Source: an uncultured Prevotella sp.
GTDB lineage: Bacteria > Bacteroidota > Bacteroidia > Bacteroidales > Bacteroidaceae
Assembly (NCBI GenBank): GCA_944320195.1
Contig: CALUGP010000001.1
Coordinates: 1 to 64,000, forward strand
DNA length: 64,000 bases
Direction of reading: 5' to 3'
In this document: piece by piece, positions 54,483 to 63,657 of the stretch
Numbering within the stretch: the first letter of the stretch is position 1
How the letters are laid out: every line of letters starts with the position of its first letter
The notes under the pieces: generated by a model
Database searches by the model: none
Seen by the model: the letters and a program-made list of their open reading frames with translations, nothing else
What the model was told of the DNA's origin: nothing
Made by a program: the position numbers and the translations under genes

Positions 54483-55964
54483 TTACACGGTGCGTTTAAG
54501 CGTTAGTGTGTGGTCTATGCAGGGCGGAAGCTCGTCTTTGTAGTGGCTTACCATGATGAGAGTCTTGCCCGGCCGCCGGCAGAATGTCTCTATGATGTCG
54601 GTCACCATGATGCGGTTTGCGTTGTCAAGCCCGTGGAAAGGTTCGTCGAGAATAAGCAGTTCGGGGTCTTTAACGAAGGCTCGTGTAAGCAAGACCAGGC
54701 GTTGTTCGCCGCTGGACAGCTTGAGGAATGTCCTGTCTGCCAGGTCTTTTATGCCGAATATGTCCATCCATTTGCGGCACGTCTCGTTTTCTTCATCGTT
54801 GGGTTGGCTGTAAAGTCCCATGGTGTCTTTCAGTCCGCTGGCAACGACTTTTACCGACGCTATGTCGCTTCGATAGGCGCGATGCATTTCTGGAGACACG
54901 TATCCTATGCGTTTTTTTATTTCCCATATGCTTTCGCCTGAGCCGCGTTTGCGGCCGAAGAGTGTGATGTCGCATGCGTAGGCTTGCGGATTGTCGGCGC
55001 ACACGAGGCTTAGCAGCGTGGACTTTCCCGCCCCGTTAGGCCCTGAAATCGCCCAATGCTCGCCTTGGTTGACTTCCCAGCTGAAGCGGTCGAGTATTGT
55101 ACGTGCGCCGTAACGTATCGTGATGCCGTCCATCGCCACCACTTTGCCATGCCAGTCGGTGATGTTGTGGCATGGCATGGTTGTCAGCATGGCTCGCTTT
55201 TCGTTGCTGAACACCGTGTCGCAAGTATCTTTGTGACGGGTAAGATAATCGCTTACGGCTTGCTTGTGGCCTACTTTCATGTCCTTTACTTCCACTACAT
55301 GAGTGATGAAAGGGGGAATGTCGTCGGCTTTTGACAGCACGATAATTATTTGCAAAGCCCTTTCCTTGGCTACGGTTGTGAGCAAATCGCGTAGCTGGTC
55401 GCGCGTTTCAGCGTCGAGGCCGATGAACGGATTGTCCATAATCAGCACTCGCGGGGCTGCAAATAATGCCTTGACAAGTTGGTATTTGCGAAGTTCGCCG
55501 CTTGAAAGGGTGATGATGTATTTGTCAAGTACATGTTCGATGTGGAACACCGAATAAAGGTGGTTCTGCAAGGTTCTACGTTCAGCAGTGTCCTTGCCTG
55601 TAGACAAGAACGCCTCTTCAAGCAGTTCACCGGCGGTAGGAGTGTCTTCGCTGATGTCGTGTTGGTTCCATCTTTGCTGCAAATAATATGTTCCGTCGTG
55701 AGTTCCGTAAGAGTCCTTGAAAGCGATATACTTTATGTTGTCTGAAACGAGGGGCTTAAGGCTTGGCGAGAAGTCGTATTCAATGCCGTCTCCGATTATG
55801 GGGTGACGCCCTGTGACTATGTCTATGAACATTGTCTTGCCGCTGCCGTTCGGCCCTACGATGGCTATATGCTCTCCGTCGCACAGTTCAAAGTTCACCG
55901 GTTGGGCCATTCTCCATTCCGGCATGCGCGTCACTCCGTCGGTAATTTTTATAATCCGTTGCAT
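54483..55964 (-). CDS. Dual ABC ATPase (ModF-like)
   Basis: This 493-aa soluble protein contains two complete ATPase domains. Domain 1 has [10 protein letters not shown], signature [12 protein letters not shown] and Walker [13 protein letters not shown]. Domain 2 has [25 protein letters not shown] and [12 protein letters not shown]. The arrangement resembles ModF/PhrA of uncertain role rather than a membrane importer. Its start overlaps the end of ruvC by 16 nt, so expression is coupled. It was considered as the missing BtuD but does not fit: it has two domains and no permease nearby. Confidence 0.85.
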   Translation of the reverse strand: MQRIIKITDGVTRMPEWRMAQPVNFELCDGEHIAIVGPNGSGKTMFIDIVTGRHPIIGDGIEYDFSPSLKPLVSDNIKYIAFKDSYGTHDGTYYLQQRWNQHDISEDTPTAGELLEEAFLSTGKDTAERRTLQNHLYSVFHIEHVLDKYIITLSSGELRKYQLVKALFAAPRVLIMDNPFIGLDAETRDQLRDLLTTVAKERALQIIIVLSKADDIPPFITHVVEVKDMKVGHKQAVSDYLTRHKDTCDTVFSNEKRAMLTTMPCHNITDWHGKVVAMDGITIRYGARTILDRFSWEVNQGEHWAISGPNGAGKSTLLSLVCADNPQAYACDITLFGRKRGSGESIWEIKKRIGYVSPEMHRAYRSDIASVKVVASGLKDTMGLYSQPNDEENETCRKWMDIFGIKDLADRTFLKLSSGEQRLVLLTRAFVKDPELLILDEPFHGLDNANRIMVTDIIETFCRRPGKTLIMVSHYKDELPPCIDHTLTLKRTV

Positions 55965-56515
55965 CTTATTCTGTCTTTATTCCTGTTGGCAAAGTCTTTC
56001 CAACTGCCGTATTTCTTGTCGGTTACTGGCGCTCCGGCCTGCATGAAGTGGCAATATGCCGCAGCAAGGGCGTCGGTTGCGTCCATAAACGGATTGATGT
56101 CTTCGTCTTTTATGTTCAGCAGACGTTGCAACATGGCCGCCACTTGTTCTTTTGACGCTGCTCCCTGGCCGGTTATGGCCAGTTTGATTTTCATCGGGGC
56201 GTATTCATGTATTGGTATGTCATGGTGGATTGCGGCTGCAATTGCTACGCCTTGTGCACGTCCAAGCTTGAGCATTGATTGGATGTTTTTGCCGAAGAAC
56301 GGGGCCTCTACGGCCATTTCGTCGGGCAAGAACTCCTCTATCAGGCTTGTTACACGCTCGAAGATCCTGCCCAACCTCAGGTACGGATCGTGCATCTTGC
56401 GCATGTCTATGACTCCCATTGCCATCATTGAAGCCTTGTTGCCGCGTGTTTTCAGCAGTCCGTAGCCCATGACGTTGGTGCCGGGGTCGATGCCCATGAT
56501 TATTTTTTCGGTCAT
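55949..56515 (-). CDS. ruvC: Holliday-junction resolvase RuvC
   Basis: It cleaves four-way junctions during recombination repair. The 188-aa RNase H-like fold has the first catalytic Asp in [14 protein letters not shown] (Asp9), an acidic residue in [11 protein letters not shown] and Asp residues in [14 protein letters not shown] near the end. RuvA and RuvB are not here. It overlaps its upstream neighbour (four bases) and its downstream one (16 bases), forming a tight cluster. Confidence 0.95.
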   Translation of the reverse strand: MTEKIIMGIDPGTNVMGYGLLKTRGNKASMMAMGVIDMRKMHDPYLRLGRIFERVTSLIEEFLPDEMAVEAPFFGKNIQSMLKLGRAQGVAIAAAIHHDIPIHEYAPMKIKLAITGQGAASKEQVAAMLQRLLNIKDEDINPFMDATDALAAAYCHFMQAGAPVTDKKYGSWKDFANRNKDRIRCNGL

Positions 56516-57174
56516 CGTTGTACGCCTTTGACGTTAAGGTAGGGGTTGTGTGCCAGTTCTTCTTTCATCGTAGTGCTTCCTCCGTGGCCTGGAAGTATCG
56601 TTGTGTCGGGGGGCAATGCGTTGGCGATGTGTTCCAGGCTGCGCATTATTTCGTCGAAGTCGCCAAGCTCAAGGTCGGTGCGTCCTATGCTCATCTGGAA
56701 CAGGGTGTCTCCAGAAAAGGCCAGTCTTTCTTCCTTACAATAAAGGAACACAGAGCCGGGCGTATGTCCGGGCGTGCCTGTTATGGTAAAGGTGTGGTTG
56801 CCGAAAGTAACCTTTCCTCCGTCTTCAAGGTGTTTGCTGACGGCAGGGAAGTCGTTGCCGCAATCTACACCGATGAACGCCTTGGCCTGTGCTCCAAGCT
56901 TGTTCATGAGCGGTTGGTCGCCTTTGTGCACTTCAGGACGTAGCCCGAATGTGTCGAATACGAACTTGTTGCCGAAGTTGTGGTCAATGTGTCCATGTGT
57001 GCACAACAGGTGTTTGGGGGTCAGTCCGTTGCTTTTCAAATAGTTGGCAATGGCATTTTTCTCTTCATCGAAGAATGCCCCACAGTCTATTATTACACAT
57101 TCGTTTGTATCATCGCTCACAATGTAGCAGTTCTCCTGGAACATGTTGCAGACAAATCTTTGTATCTTAAGCAT
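56512..57174 (-). CDS. MBL-fold metallo-hydrolase, glyoxalase II-like
   Basis: This 220-aa protein has the metal motif [11 protein letters not shown] (HxHxDH) near residues 70-78, later zinc ligands in TPGHTPGS and FSGDTLF, and LPGHGG at the end. It resembles small bacterial thioesterase-like glyoxalase II relatives (YcbL type). I chose the ATG at 57174 ([17 protein letters not shown]), because the upstream extension is low-complexity and lies over the repetitive gap. Its substrate is unknown. Confidence 0.85.
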   Translation of the reverse strand: MLKIQRFVCNMFQENCYIVSDDTNECVIIDCGAFFDEEKNAIANYLKSNGLTPKHLLCTHGHIDHNFGNKFVFDTFGLRPEVHKGDQPLMNKLGAQAKAFIGVDCGNDFPAVSKHLEDGGKVTFGNHTFTITGTPGHTPGSVFLYCKEERLAFSGDTLFQMSIGRTDLELGDFDEIMRSLEHIANALPPDTTILPGHGGSTTMKEELAHNPYLNVKGVQR

Positions 57175-57314
57175 TTTGTTTCGGGTTGCGCGGTTATCAT
57201 GTTGTATGGTTTTGCGGTTATGTTGTTGTCTGGTTATACGGTTTTGCCGCATTGTTTGAGGCGGCGGTGTAATCATACGGCCTTATGACAGTATAACCGG
57301 GAAACCGCATGGTT
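57175..57314. repeat. Degenerate tandem CGGTTAT-type repeat
   Basis: Between the MBL gene and rsmG, units of GCGGTTATnnTGTTGT, TGGTTATACGGTTTTG and similar recur at roughly 20-nt spacing. The copies are too diverged to call a regular array. An alternative reading frame extends the MBL protein upstream through this DNA, giving an Arg/Gln/Asn-rich stretch. Confidence 0.45.
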
Positions 57315-57935
57315 TTACAAACCTAAATATATCAGATACTTTTGTTTGAACCATTCTTCATCGAACATGTTGCTGATTTCTGTCACGTCGACAATGTTCT
57401 TGAACGGTTTTATCTCTTCGTCCACGTTTCCGCCCTTGAGACATATCAGTCCGTTGGGCAGCGAGTTGTGCTGAGTCTTGCTGATGTTTTTCTTTACGAG
57501 CCGGGCCAAGTCTGGCAGTTGCATGACGGCGCGGCTTACTACAAAGTCATATTTCCCGGTCTCGTCTTCGCCTCTCAGCTGTTCGGCATCACAGTTCTCA
57601 AGGCCGATGGCCTTTGCGACTTCCTTTACCACCATGATTTTCTTGCCCGTGCCGTCAATCAGTTTGAAGCTTGTTTCAGGAAACATTATTGCAAGAGGTA
57701 TGCCTGGAAAGCCTCCGCCGGTGCCAAGGTCGAGCACTTTTGTTCCTGCCCTGAACTTTATCAGCTTTGCAATTGCAAGCGAATGCAGCACATGGTGTTC
57801 GTATAGCGAGTCGATGTCTTTTCTTGATATGACGTTTATCTTGCTGTTCCAGTCGTGGTAAAGGGCGTCAAGCGCGGCGAACTGGCTGGTTTGCTTTTCT
57901 GTTAGGTTGTGAAAGTATTTTTGTATTATATCCAT
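57315..57935 (-). CDS. rsmG: 16S rRNA (guanine-N7) methyltransferase RsmG
   Basis: It methylates G527 of 16S rRNA using SAM. The 206-aa class I methyltransferase has the SAM loop VLDLGTGGGFPGIPLAI near residues 67-83. DFVVSRAVMQLPDLARLV is the second conserved block, and the N-terminal helical region is typical. The 206-aa length is normal. Confidence 0.95.
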   Translation of the reverse strand: MDIIQKYFHNLTEKQTSQFAALDALYHDWNSKINVISRKDIDSLYEHHVLHSLAIAKLIKFRAGTKVLDLGTGGGFPGIPLAIMFPETSFKLIDGTGKKIMVVKEVAKAIGLENCDAEQLRGEDETGKYDFVVSRAVMQLPDLARLVKKNISKTQHNSLPNGLICLKGGNVDEEIKPFKNIVDVTEISNMFDEEWFKQKYLIYLGL

Positions 57936-58076
57936 CGGTTTGGGGAGTTTAGATAGTGTAAAGTGGCTAAAACCGTCAAAGGCAGGCGTCTGGTGGTCTT
58001 GAGGCGTTATGCGTCAAGCGGTGTCTGCCTTCGGCTGTTTTAACCACCTTCGGCGGTTTATGCCGCGTTTGTCTTT

Positions 58077-58895
58077 TTATTTCTTGAACAAACGTTCCAA
58101 GTCGCTGTTCTTTATTGTTACCCTTATTTCGCCTTCGGCATGGCTTGCTATCTCGTCAGGCGAATAAATGAATGTAATGTCGTCTTTGCCGATGATGAAG
58201 TTGTCTGGCGCATACACGTCAATCCATGCGAATACTGATTTGTCGTGAAGGCCGTTCAGGTCTTTTACTTCATACTTTTCGCACAACGCTTTGACTATTA
58301 GGGCGTTCAATTCCGGCTCGTATCCAGGCACGAACAAGTCTTTGAGCGATATTATCTTGCCCGTGGAAGCGTCAATGTTTCTGGCCACTACGACAGAACT
58401 TCCGTGCGCACCCCCGCCATACATGTAAACGTCGGCTATGTAAGTGAAGTATTTTTCGCTGTCGTCGAGCACGTATGTCTTTACAAGGTATTCACAGTTG
58501 AACGATGCGCCGTTGTTGCCTGTCGCCTTGTACATCTCGCCATATTCCTTCTTGTATTCAGCCATGTAGCGCTTTACGAAAGAGTCGACCGCCTCTTCCG
58601 GACTTATCTTCTCAGATGTTATGGAGAAATAGTCGGGGCTGAGAATGCCCGAGCGTATGATCGAGTCGTTTATCATTTCCGCATTTTTGCCTTTCGCATA
58701 CGTGAGACACAGGCTTACGTGGCATCTCGGGCCGGCGGTGTCTTCTGTCAGAGACAAGGTTGAGTCAACCTTGATGCTGTCAAACGCGATGCTGTCCTTG
58801 TTGCTTTCCGACTTTCCGGTATTGCCTCCGCATGACGCTGTGAACATGGCCGCAGCCAACAATATGGCGGGCGCTGAGAATAATGCTTTCTTCAT
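58077..58895 (-). CDS. DUF3298/DUF4163-type lipoprotein
   Basis: This 272-aa lipoprotein has Cys22 after the signal (MFTASC). A DUF4163-like N-terminal half and a DUF3298 C-terminal half (YMYGGGAHGSSVVVARNIDASTGKIISLKDLF and EIASHAEGEIRVTI) are present, as in RsiV-type anti-sigma factors, but without the cytoplasmic part. The ATG at 58895 is used because it starts the signal peptide. A TATCTTTG -7 box (complement 58984-58991) lies upstream. Confidence 0.82.
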   Translation of the reverse strand: MKKALFSAPAILLAAAMFTASCGGNTGKSESNKDSIAFDSIKVDSTLSLTEDTAGPRCHVSLCLTYAKGKNAEMINDSIIRSGILSPDYFSITSEKISPEEAVDSFVKRYMAEYKKEYGEMYKATGNNGASFNCEYLVKTYVLDDSEKYFTYIADVYMYGGGAHGSSVVVARNIDASTGKIISLKDLFVPGYEPELNALIVKALCEKYEVKDLNGLHDKSVFAWIDVYAPDNFIIGKDDITFIYSPDEIASHAEGEIRVTIKNSDLERLFKK

Positions 58896-59126
58896 AATTA
58901 ATCTGGTGTTGTTAGTGTTAACTGTTTGTATTCGCGTGCCGCACGGCGTCGGCATCATCGTTTTACCTGCATATATCAATTTGCAAAGATACTATAAAAA
59001 ACTGACAATGAATGGAAATCGGCTGATTTATGCCTTAAAAAACGTTTTCATGGCATCTTTTGTGCCTTATTTGACATGGTGTGGGGCCGGATGTTGTGCC
59101 AGCTTGTAAATGCCTGAATCTCAACG

Positions 59127-59207
59127 CCTTGCCAATTCATGGCTTTTTAGCGTGCAAAATACGGCCTTTTGGTGTGCAAAAGACGGCCTTTTGGAAGGTA
59201 AAATGCC
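59127..59207. repeat. GACGGC-type direct repeats beside element A2
   Basis: The unit GTGCAAAANACGGCCTTTTGG occurs twice in a row (about 59152-59194), followed by a degenerate third unit. Element A2 appears to have inserted right next to it. Confidence 0.65.
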
Positions 59208-59215
59208 ATCAATTG

Positions 59216-59492
59216 GGTTCATTCCAAACCTTTTGGATTAAATATAAGTTCTATTAATAACACCATCCTGCTATAATCCAGGCTGTCGGTAACTGTCATT
59301 CCGCGCTCCGACGCGGAATCCAGAGAACATCCTATACATCAAACAGCATATGCGGTATTTACTGGATTCCGCGTCGGAGCGCGGAATGACAGTTACCGAC
59401 AGCCTGGATTGTAGCAGGATATATTTGCAAATGAAATAATGTGTCGCATTTAATAGAGCCATATGGTCATCCAAAAGGTTTGCGGATGAACC
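59216..59492. mobile_element. MITE-like palindromic element, copy A2
   Basis: This 277-bp element is the second copy of family A, with the same terminal and subterminal sequences as A1 in the same orientation. The 48-nt arms (59276-59323 and 59362-59409) are perfectly complementary and extend by one more base pair. They differ from A1 by a matched pair of changes that keeps them complementary. The 38-nt core (59324-59361) is the reverse complement of the A1 core with one difference. Outside lie ATCAATTG (59208-59215) and GTCAATTG (59493-59500), a likely 8-bp target duplication. Confidence 0.85.
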
Positions 59493-59721
59493 GTCAATTG
59501 TGAGACGCCATGGTCTAAAGCCTCTTTCAAGCGGCTTTTGCAGGTGGCAATTTCAGCGTAAAAATGTGAAAACGGCGAGTATTTTATGTTATGTTTCATA
59601 AAATGATTAATTTTGCAGCGCGGATTCAGGCAGGTGCTTGTCGTTGCATGCGTGACGCTTTGTCTGCGTGCCGGTGTGGCGGTGGGTGCGTGCCGTGGCC
59701 CTGCGCTTGTATTCAGAGCTT
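59493..59721. other. Spacer before the second HAD gene
   Basis: No gene was found. A T/A-rich stretch at 59580-59615 (ATTTTATGTTATGTTTC) might carry a promoter, but no convincing TAnnTTTG stands at the right place. An in-frame upstream extension of the HAD gene lies here but lacks conserved residues. Confidence 0.5.
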
Positions 59722-60375
59722 ATGATGAAAGATAGAAACATACGCGCGGCGTTGTTCGATTTGGACGGTGTCGTGTTTGACACTGAGAGTCAGTACACTC
59801 TCTTTTGGGGAGAGCAGTTCAGGTTGTATCACCCAGACAAGACTGGGCTTGAGCATAAGATAAAGGGCCAGACGCTGGTGCAGATATTCGATGCCTGGTT
59901 CTCAGGCATGAAAGACGAGCAGCCCAAGATTGTCGCCCGTCTTGACGAGTTTGAGCGTAACATGAGGTTTGATTACGTAGGCGGCTTTACGGATTTTACC
60001 GGCGACCTTCGCCGTAATGGTGTGAAGACGGCCGTTGTGACAAGCTCAAACCGCATGAAGATGGCTTCCGTATATGCCGCCCGGCCTGAGTTCAGGCAGC
60101 TTTTCGACGCGATACTCACGTCTGAGGACTTTGAGCGCAGCAAGCCAGACCCTGACTGTTATCTTAAAGGGGCAGCCCTGTTCGGGGCGGAGCGTGACGA
60201 GTGTGTTGTGTTCGAGGACAGTTTCAACGGCCTGAAGGCCGGACGGGCAGCGGGAATGGCTGTTGTCGGTCTGTCTACTACCAATCGGCCGGAAGCCATA
60301 AGGCCGTATGCCGATTGCGTCATACCTGATTTTCGCGGGCTGGGTGTAGGCAAGCTGTACGCCATGCTGCCTTGA
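59722..60375 (+). CDS. HAD-superfamily phosphatase, beta-phosphoglucomutase-like
   Basis: This protein of about 217 aa is a second subfamily IA HAD enzyme. Motif I is FDLDGVVFDTES, motif II VVTSSN, motif III SKPDPDCYLKGA and motif IV VFEDSFNGLKAG. The cap domain has a basic pocket near HKIKGQTLVQ. It is a separate gene from the HAD at 5.2 kb, with only about one third identity by eye. The start ATG ATG at 59722/59725 is preferred because upstream residues are not conserved-looking. Confidence 0.85.
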   Translation: MMKDRNIRAALFDLDGVVFDTESQYTLFWGEQFRLYHPDKTGLEHKIKGQTLVQIFDAWFSGMKDEQPKIVARLDEFERNMRFDYVGGFTDFTGDLRRNGVKTAVVTSSNRMKMASVYAARPEFRQLFDAILTSEDFERSKPDPDCYLKGAALFGAERDECVVFEDSFNGLKAGRAAGMAVVGLSTTNRPEAIRPYADCVIPDFRGLGVGKLYAMLP

Positions 60376-60417
60376 CTCATTGCGGCGGACGCAGTCGCCT
60401 GCTGGATTTAAAGTCCT

Positions 60418-60437
60418 GTCCGGATTTTGCTCCGGAC
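60418..60437 (+). terminator. GTCCGGA hairpin between HAD and panB
   Basis: GTCCGGA (60418-60424) pairs with TCCGGAC (60431-60437), with flanking AAGTC/GACTT extending the stem. It has no strong T-run. A TGTATTTG promoter-like element lies about 8 nt later, so panB probably has its own start. Confidence 0.5.
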
Positions 60438-60474
60438 TTATATGTGTATTTGAAAAAACTTAAAACGATAAGAA

Positions 60475-61296
60475 ATGTCAGGATATTTAGTAAGTGACAC
60501 ACGTAAGGTCACAACACACAGGTTTATCGAAATGAAGCAGCGCGGAGAGAAAATCTCAATGCTTACGTCTTACGATTTCACTACGGCGGGCATTGTAGAC
60601 GGTGCCGGTGTTGACGGAATACTGATCGGCGACTCCGCTTCCAACGTCATGGTGGGCAACACCACAACTCTGCCAATGACCGTGGAGCAGATGATTTATC
60701 ACGCGAAAGCGGTAGTGAACGGTGTAAAGCGCGCCCTTGTTGTCTGTGACATGCCATTCGGCAGCTACCAGGTTGACCGCAAGGAGGGAGTGAAGAATGC
60801 CATAAGAATAATGAAGGAAAGCGGATGCGACGCGCTCAAGCTTGAGGGCGGAGTCGAGATAATAGACACCATTAAAGGAATACTTGACGCCGGAATACCC
60901 GTTATGGGACATCTCGGACTTACTCCGCAGAGCATCAACAAGTTTGGAACTTACGCCGTGCGTGCCAAGGAAGAGGCCGAGGCCGAGAAACTGCTGTCTG
61001 ACGCAAGGCTGTTGAGCGAGACGGGATGCTTCAGCGTTGTGCTTGAAAAAGTGCCCGCCGCGCTTGCCGCTGAGGTGTCAAAGGCTATATCCGTGCCTAC
61101 AATCGGCATCGGTGCCGGTGCCGGAACAGACGGCCAGATACTCGTAGTGGCCGACATGTTGGGCATGACCAAGGGCTTCAGCCCCCGTTTCCTTCGCCGT
61201 TATGCCGACCTGAACACAGTCATGACAGATGCCATAGGGCAGTATGTCTCTGATGTCAAGGACGGAGCTTTCCCTAATGCTAACGAGTCATACTGA
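60475..61296 (+). CDS. panB: 3-methyl-2-oxobutanoate hydroxymethyltransferase
   Basis: It makes ketopantoate for pantothenate and CoA synthesis. The 273-aa barrel has the metal-binding [13 protein letters not shown] region near residues 44-56, [26 protein letters not shown] and the catalytic Glu in [22 protein letters not shown] closes the sequence. An MFS transporter gene overlaps by one base, which suggests coupled translation. Confidence 0.96.
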   Translation: MSGYLVSDTRKVTTHRFIEMKQRGEKISMLTSYDFTTAGIVDGAGVDGILIGDSASNVMVGNTTTLPMTVEQMIYHAKAVVNGVKRALVVCDMPFGSYQVDRKEGVKNAIRIMKESGCDALKLEGGVEIIDTIKGILDAGIPVMGHLGLTPQSINKFGTYAVRAKEEAEAEKLLSDARLLSETGCFSVVLEKVPAALAAEVSKAISVPTIGIGAGAGTDGQILVVADMLGMTKGFSPRFLRRYADLNTVMTDAIGQYVSDVKDGAFPNANESY

Positions 61297-62477
61297 TGCA
61301 GACGCAGAACACTCCGGTACATGTTGGCCTGTGGCACAGGGACTTCTGGCTTCTGGCTGTTGCCAGCCTGCTTGTCACAACTGCCATGTACCTGCTTTTG
61401 CCGTTGCTTCCAAGATGGATGATGGCAGTATGCGGATGCACTCCTGTTGAGGCTGCTGTGTGCGTTGCGCTGCCCGGTGCGGCGGCGTTCCTGCTGGGAT
61501 GTTTCTGCTCTTACCTTGTACAACGGTATCGGCGCAACCATGTTTGCGTTTATTCGCTGTTTGCCATTGCCATGTGTTTTTATTGTCTGCAGTTCATTCA
61601 TCGTGGAGTGGGGACGGCTCTGGGGGCGTTCGGCTTTGTCGCTGTTGTGAGGCTGGTGCAAGGCGCCATGTTCGGTCTGGCGCAGATGGTGCTGTCGAGC
61701 ACGCTTGTCATTGACTCGTGCGAGTCATCAAAGCGCACTGAGGCCAATTACTCTGCGGCTTGGTTCACCCGGTTTGCACTGTCGCTCGGCCCTATGCTGG
61801 CTCTTGCGTTGCTGCCTGTGATGGATTTCGGCAGCGTGATGGTTGTCGGGGCTATGCTGTGCATCGTGGCAGTCATTCTCATATCGGCGGTAAAGTTTCC
61901 GTTCAAGGCTCCTGAAGACATAGTGCGCCACATATCTGCCGACCGCTTTTTCCTGCCTCAGGGTAAGTGGCTGTTTGTCAATCTGTTGCTTGTCATGGCA
62001 GCGGTGGGTCTGATTTTCACCATTGGCGGCACAGCTTATTTTTACGGGATGCTGTTTGTCGGTTTCCTTTTGGCCCTGTTGGCGGCACGCTTTGTTTTCG
62101 TCAATGCAGAGCTGAAGAGCGAGGCTGTGGCCGGACTTGCGCTCATGATTGCCGCATTGCTCGTGCTTCTGTATGGCGACAATGCCACGGTGTTGTCACT
62201 GTCTCCGGTCCTATTGGGGTGTGGTATTGGAATAATAGGCTCACGTTTCCTTCTGTTTTTCATAAAGCTCAGTCCGCACTGTAAGCGCGGAACGTCTCAA
62301 AGCACATATTTCCTGTCATGCGAGTCGGGACTTTCCGTCGGCTTGTTTCTTGGCTATGGCTTGTTCAATGATGACGGTCGTGGAGCTTTGTCGTTGTCCG
62401 TCGCGTTGTGTTGTGTGGCTCTGGTCATGTATCTGGCATTCACACACCGATGGTATATGGGGCATAAGAACAGGTAG
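61296..62477 (+). CDS. MFS transporter, putative 12-helix exporter
   Basis: This 393-aa polytopic protein has about 12 hydrophobic stretches. The first is LLAVASLLVTTAMYLLLPLLPRWMM. No clear drug-exporter signature was read. It starts inside the panB stop codon (TGATG), so cofactor-linked transport is tempting but unproven. Confidence 0.8.
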   Translation: MQTQNTPVHVGLWHRDFWLLAVASLLVTTAMYLLLPLLPRWMMAVCGCTPVEAAVCVALPGAAAFLLGCFCSYLVQRYRRNHVCVYSLFAIAMCFYCLQFIHRGVGTALGAFGFVAVVRLVQGAMFGLAQMVLSSTLVIDSCESSKRTEANYSAAWFTRFALSLGPMLALALLPVMDFGSVMVVGAMLCIVAVILISAVKFPFKAPEDIVRHISADRFFLPQGKWLFVNLLLVMAAVGLIFTIGGTAYFYGMLFVGFLLALLAARFVFVNAELKSEAVAGLALMIAALLVLLYGDNATVLSLSPVLLGCGIGIIGSRFLLFFIKLSPHCKRGTSQSTYFLSCESGLSVGLFLGYGLFNDDGRGALSLSVALCCVALVMYLAFTHRWYMGHKNR

Positions 62478-62794
62478 TGGCTTATTGCTTGGTGCGTGAT
62501 TTGCAACAGGCTGTGCCACAGCCTGTTGGCGCTTGCCTTGTAAAAGACGGCTTTTGGGCTTCCCAAAGGCCGTCTTTTGTCTTGTAAAACGCCATGAGTT
62601 GCAGGCTGATTGACCGTCTTTTGCATGCAGGTGATAACGAGGCAGGTTGTAATAATGTTTCAATAAGCTACTGATATGTTTCATATCCTTGGTTATTTGT
62701 TTATGCGTCTTCTATTTGGTGGGATAACTTTGTGCGTGTGAGAAAAAATTGTTATATTTGCAGACAGTAAAATCATTAAGACAAAGACAAAAAA
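62478..62794. other. Intergenic gap before DUF4491 with GACGGC hairpin
   Basis: A 17-bp stem with one G-U pair (AAAAGACGGCTTTTGGG near 62542, CCCAAAGGCCGTCTTTT near 62562) forms a probable terminator for the MFS gene. A promoter for the next genes is TTTG 62729-62732, 20-nt gap, TATATTTG 62753-62760. A second TAACTTTG-like box at 62725-62732 overlaps the -33 and may be an alternative start site. Confidence 0.65.
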
Positions 62795-63094
62795 ATGGGA
62801 CTTCATTTTACGGGAATAGTCATCGCCATATCATGTTTCCTGATTATAGGGCTGTTTCATCCGATAGTGATAAAGACCGAATATTACACAGGCACGAGGT
62901 ATTGGTGGGTGTTCCTGCTTGTAGGTCTGGCTTGTGTGGTTGCCGCCTTGTTTATAGGCAATGCGGTGGTTTCGTCGGTTCTTGGCATATTCGGCGCTTC
63001 ATGTCTTTGGTCGATAAAAGAATTGTTCGAGCAGCGCGACAGAGTGAAGAAAGGCTGGTTCCCGATGAATCCGAAACGCAGGAGCGAGTATTGA
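62795..63094 (+). CDS. DUF4491-type small membrane protein
   Basis: This 99-aa protein has three hydrophobic segments (TGIVIAISCFLIIGLFHPIVI, WWVFLLVGLACVVAALFIG and VVSSVLGIFGASCLWS) and a charged C-terminus. I associate it with DUF4491, a Bacteroidetes/Firmicutes family of unknown function. It is followed by rlmH after 47 nt. Confidence 0.7.
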   Translation: MGLHFTGIVIAISCFLIIGLFHPIVIKTEYYTGTRYWWVFLLVGLACVVAALFIGNAVVSSVLGIFGASCLWSIKELFEQRDRVKKGWFPMNPKRRSEY

Positions 63095-63141
63095 TTGTAT
63101 GTTGCGTGTCATGAAAAACTTGAATCCCTAACCTGTGACTG

Positions 63142-63612
63142 ATGAAAACCACTTTAATACTTGTCGGAAAAACAACAGGAAAGCTCTACGCCGAGGCAAT
63201 AGAAGACTACGCCTGCCGCATAAGTCATTATACACCTTTTAATATAAAGGTGATACCCGATCTGAAAAACAGCAAGAGCCTTAGCGAAAAACAGCAAAAG
63301 GAGAAGGAAGGCGAGCTTATATTGAAAAGTATTGAAGACAAGAGCTTAGTCGTGCTGCTTGACGAGCGTGGCAAGGAATACCGTAGTGTGGAGTTCGCTT
63401 CATGGTTTGGCAACAAGCAGCAGACCGTCAAGAGCCTTACATTTGTAGTTGGAGGGCCTTACGGATTCTCGCAGGCTGTTTATGACAGGGCCGACGGCAT
63501 GGTGTCGCTTTCGCGCATGACTCTGTCGCACCAGATGGTAAGGCTCGTCTTCATAGAGCAGGTGTATAGGGCCTGCACGATACTCAAGAACGAGCCCTAC
63601 CATCATGAATGA
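63142..63612 (+). CDS. rlmH: 23S rRNA (pseudouridine1915-N3) methyltransferase RlmH
   Basis: This 156-aa SPOUT methyltransferase modifies pseudouridine 1915 on the assembled ribosome. The knot region is FVVGGPYGFSQAVYDRADGMVSLSRMTLSHQMVRLVFIEQVYRA, and the C-terminal TILKNEPYHHE matches the conserved YRA...PYH end. The full length is normal for RlmH. Confidence 0.95.
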   Translation: MKTTLILVGKTTGKLYAEAIEDYACRISHYTPFNIKVIPDLKNSKSLSEKQQKEKEGELILKSIEDKSLVVLLDERGKEYRSVEFASWFGNKQQTVKSLTFVVGGPYGFSQAVYDRADGMVSLSRMTLSHQMVRLVFIEQVYRACTILKNEPYHHE

Positions 63613-63657
63613 TGGCTCTTGAAAGGAATTTTACAACAAACATAAAAACTTTTTGAT

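Noticed and set aside
54483..55964. Dual ABC ATPase as the missing BtuD
   Set aside because: Two ATPase domains, cluster with ruvC, no riboswitch and no permease; BtuD is a single-domain protein.
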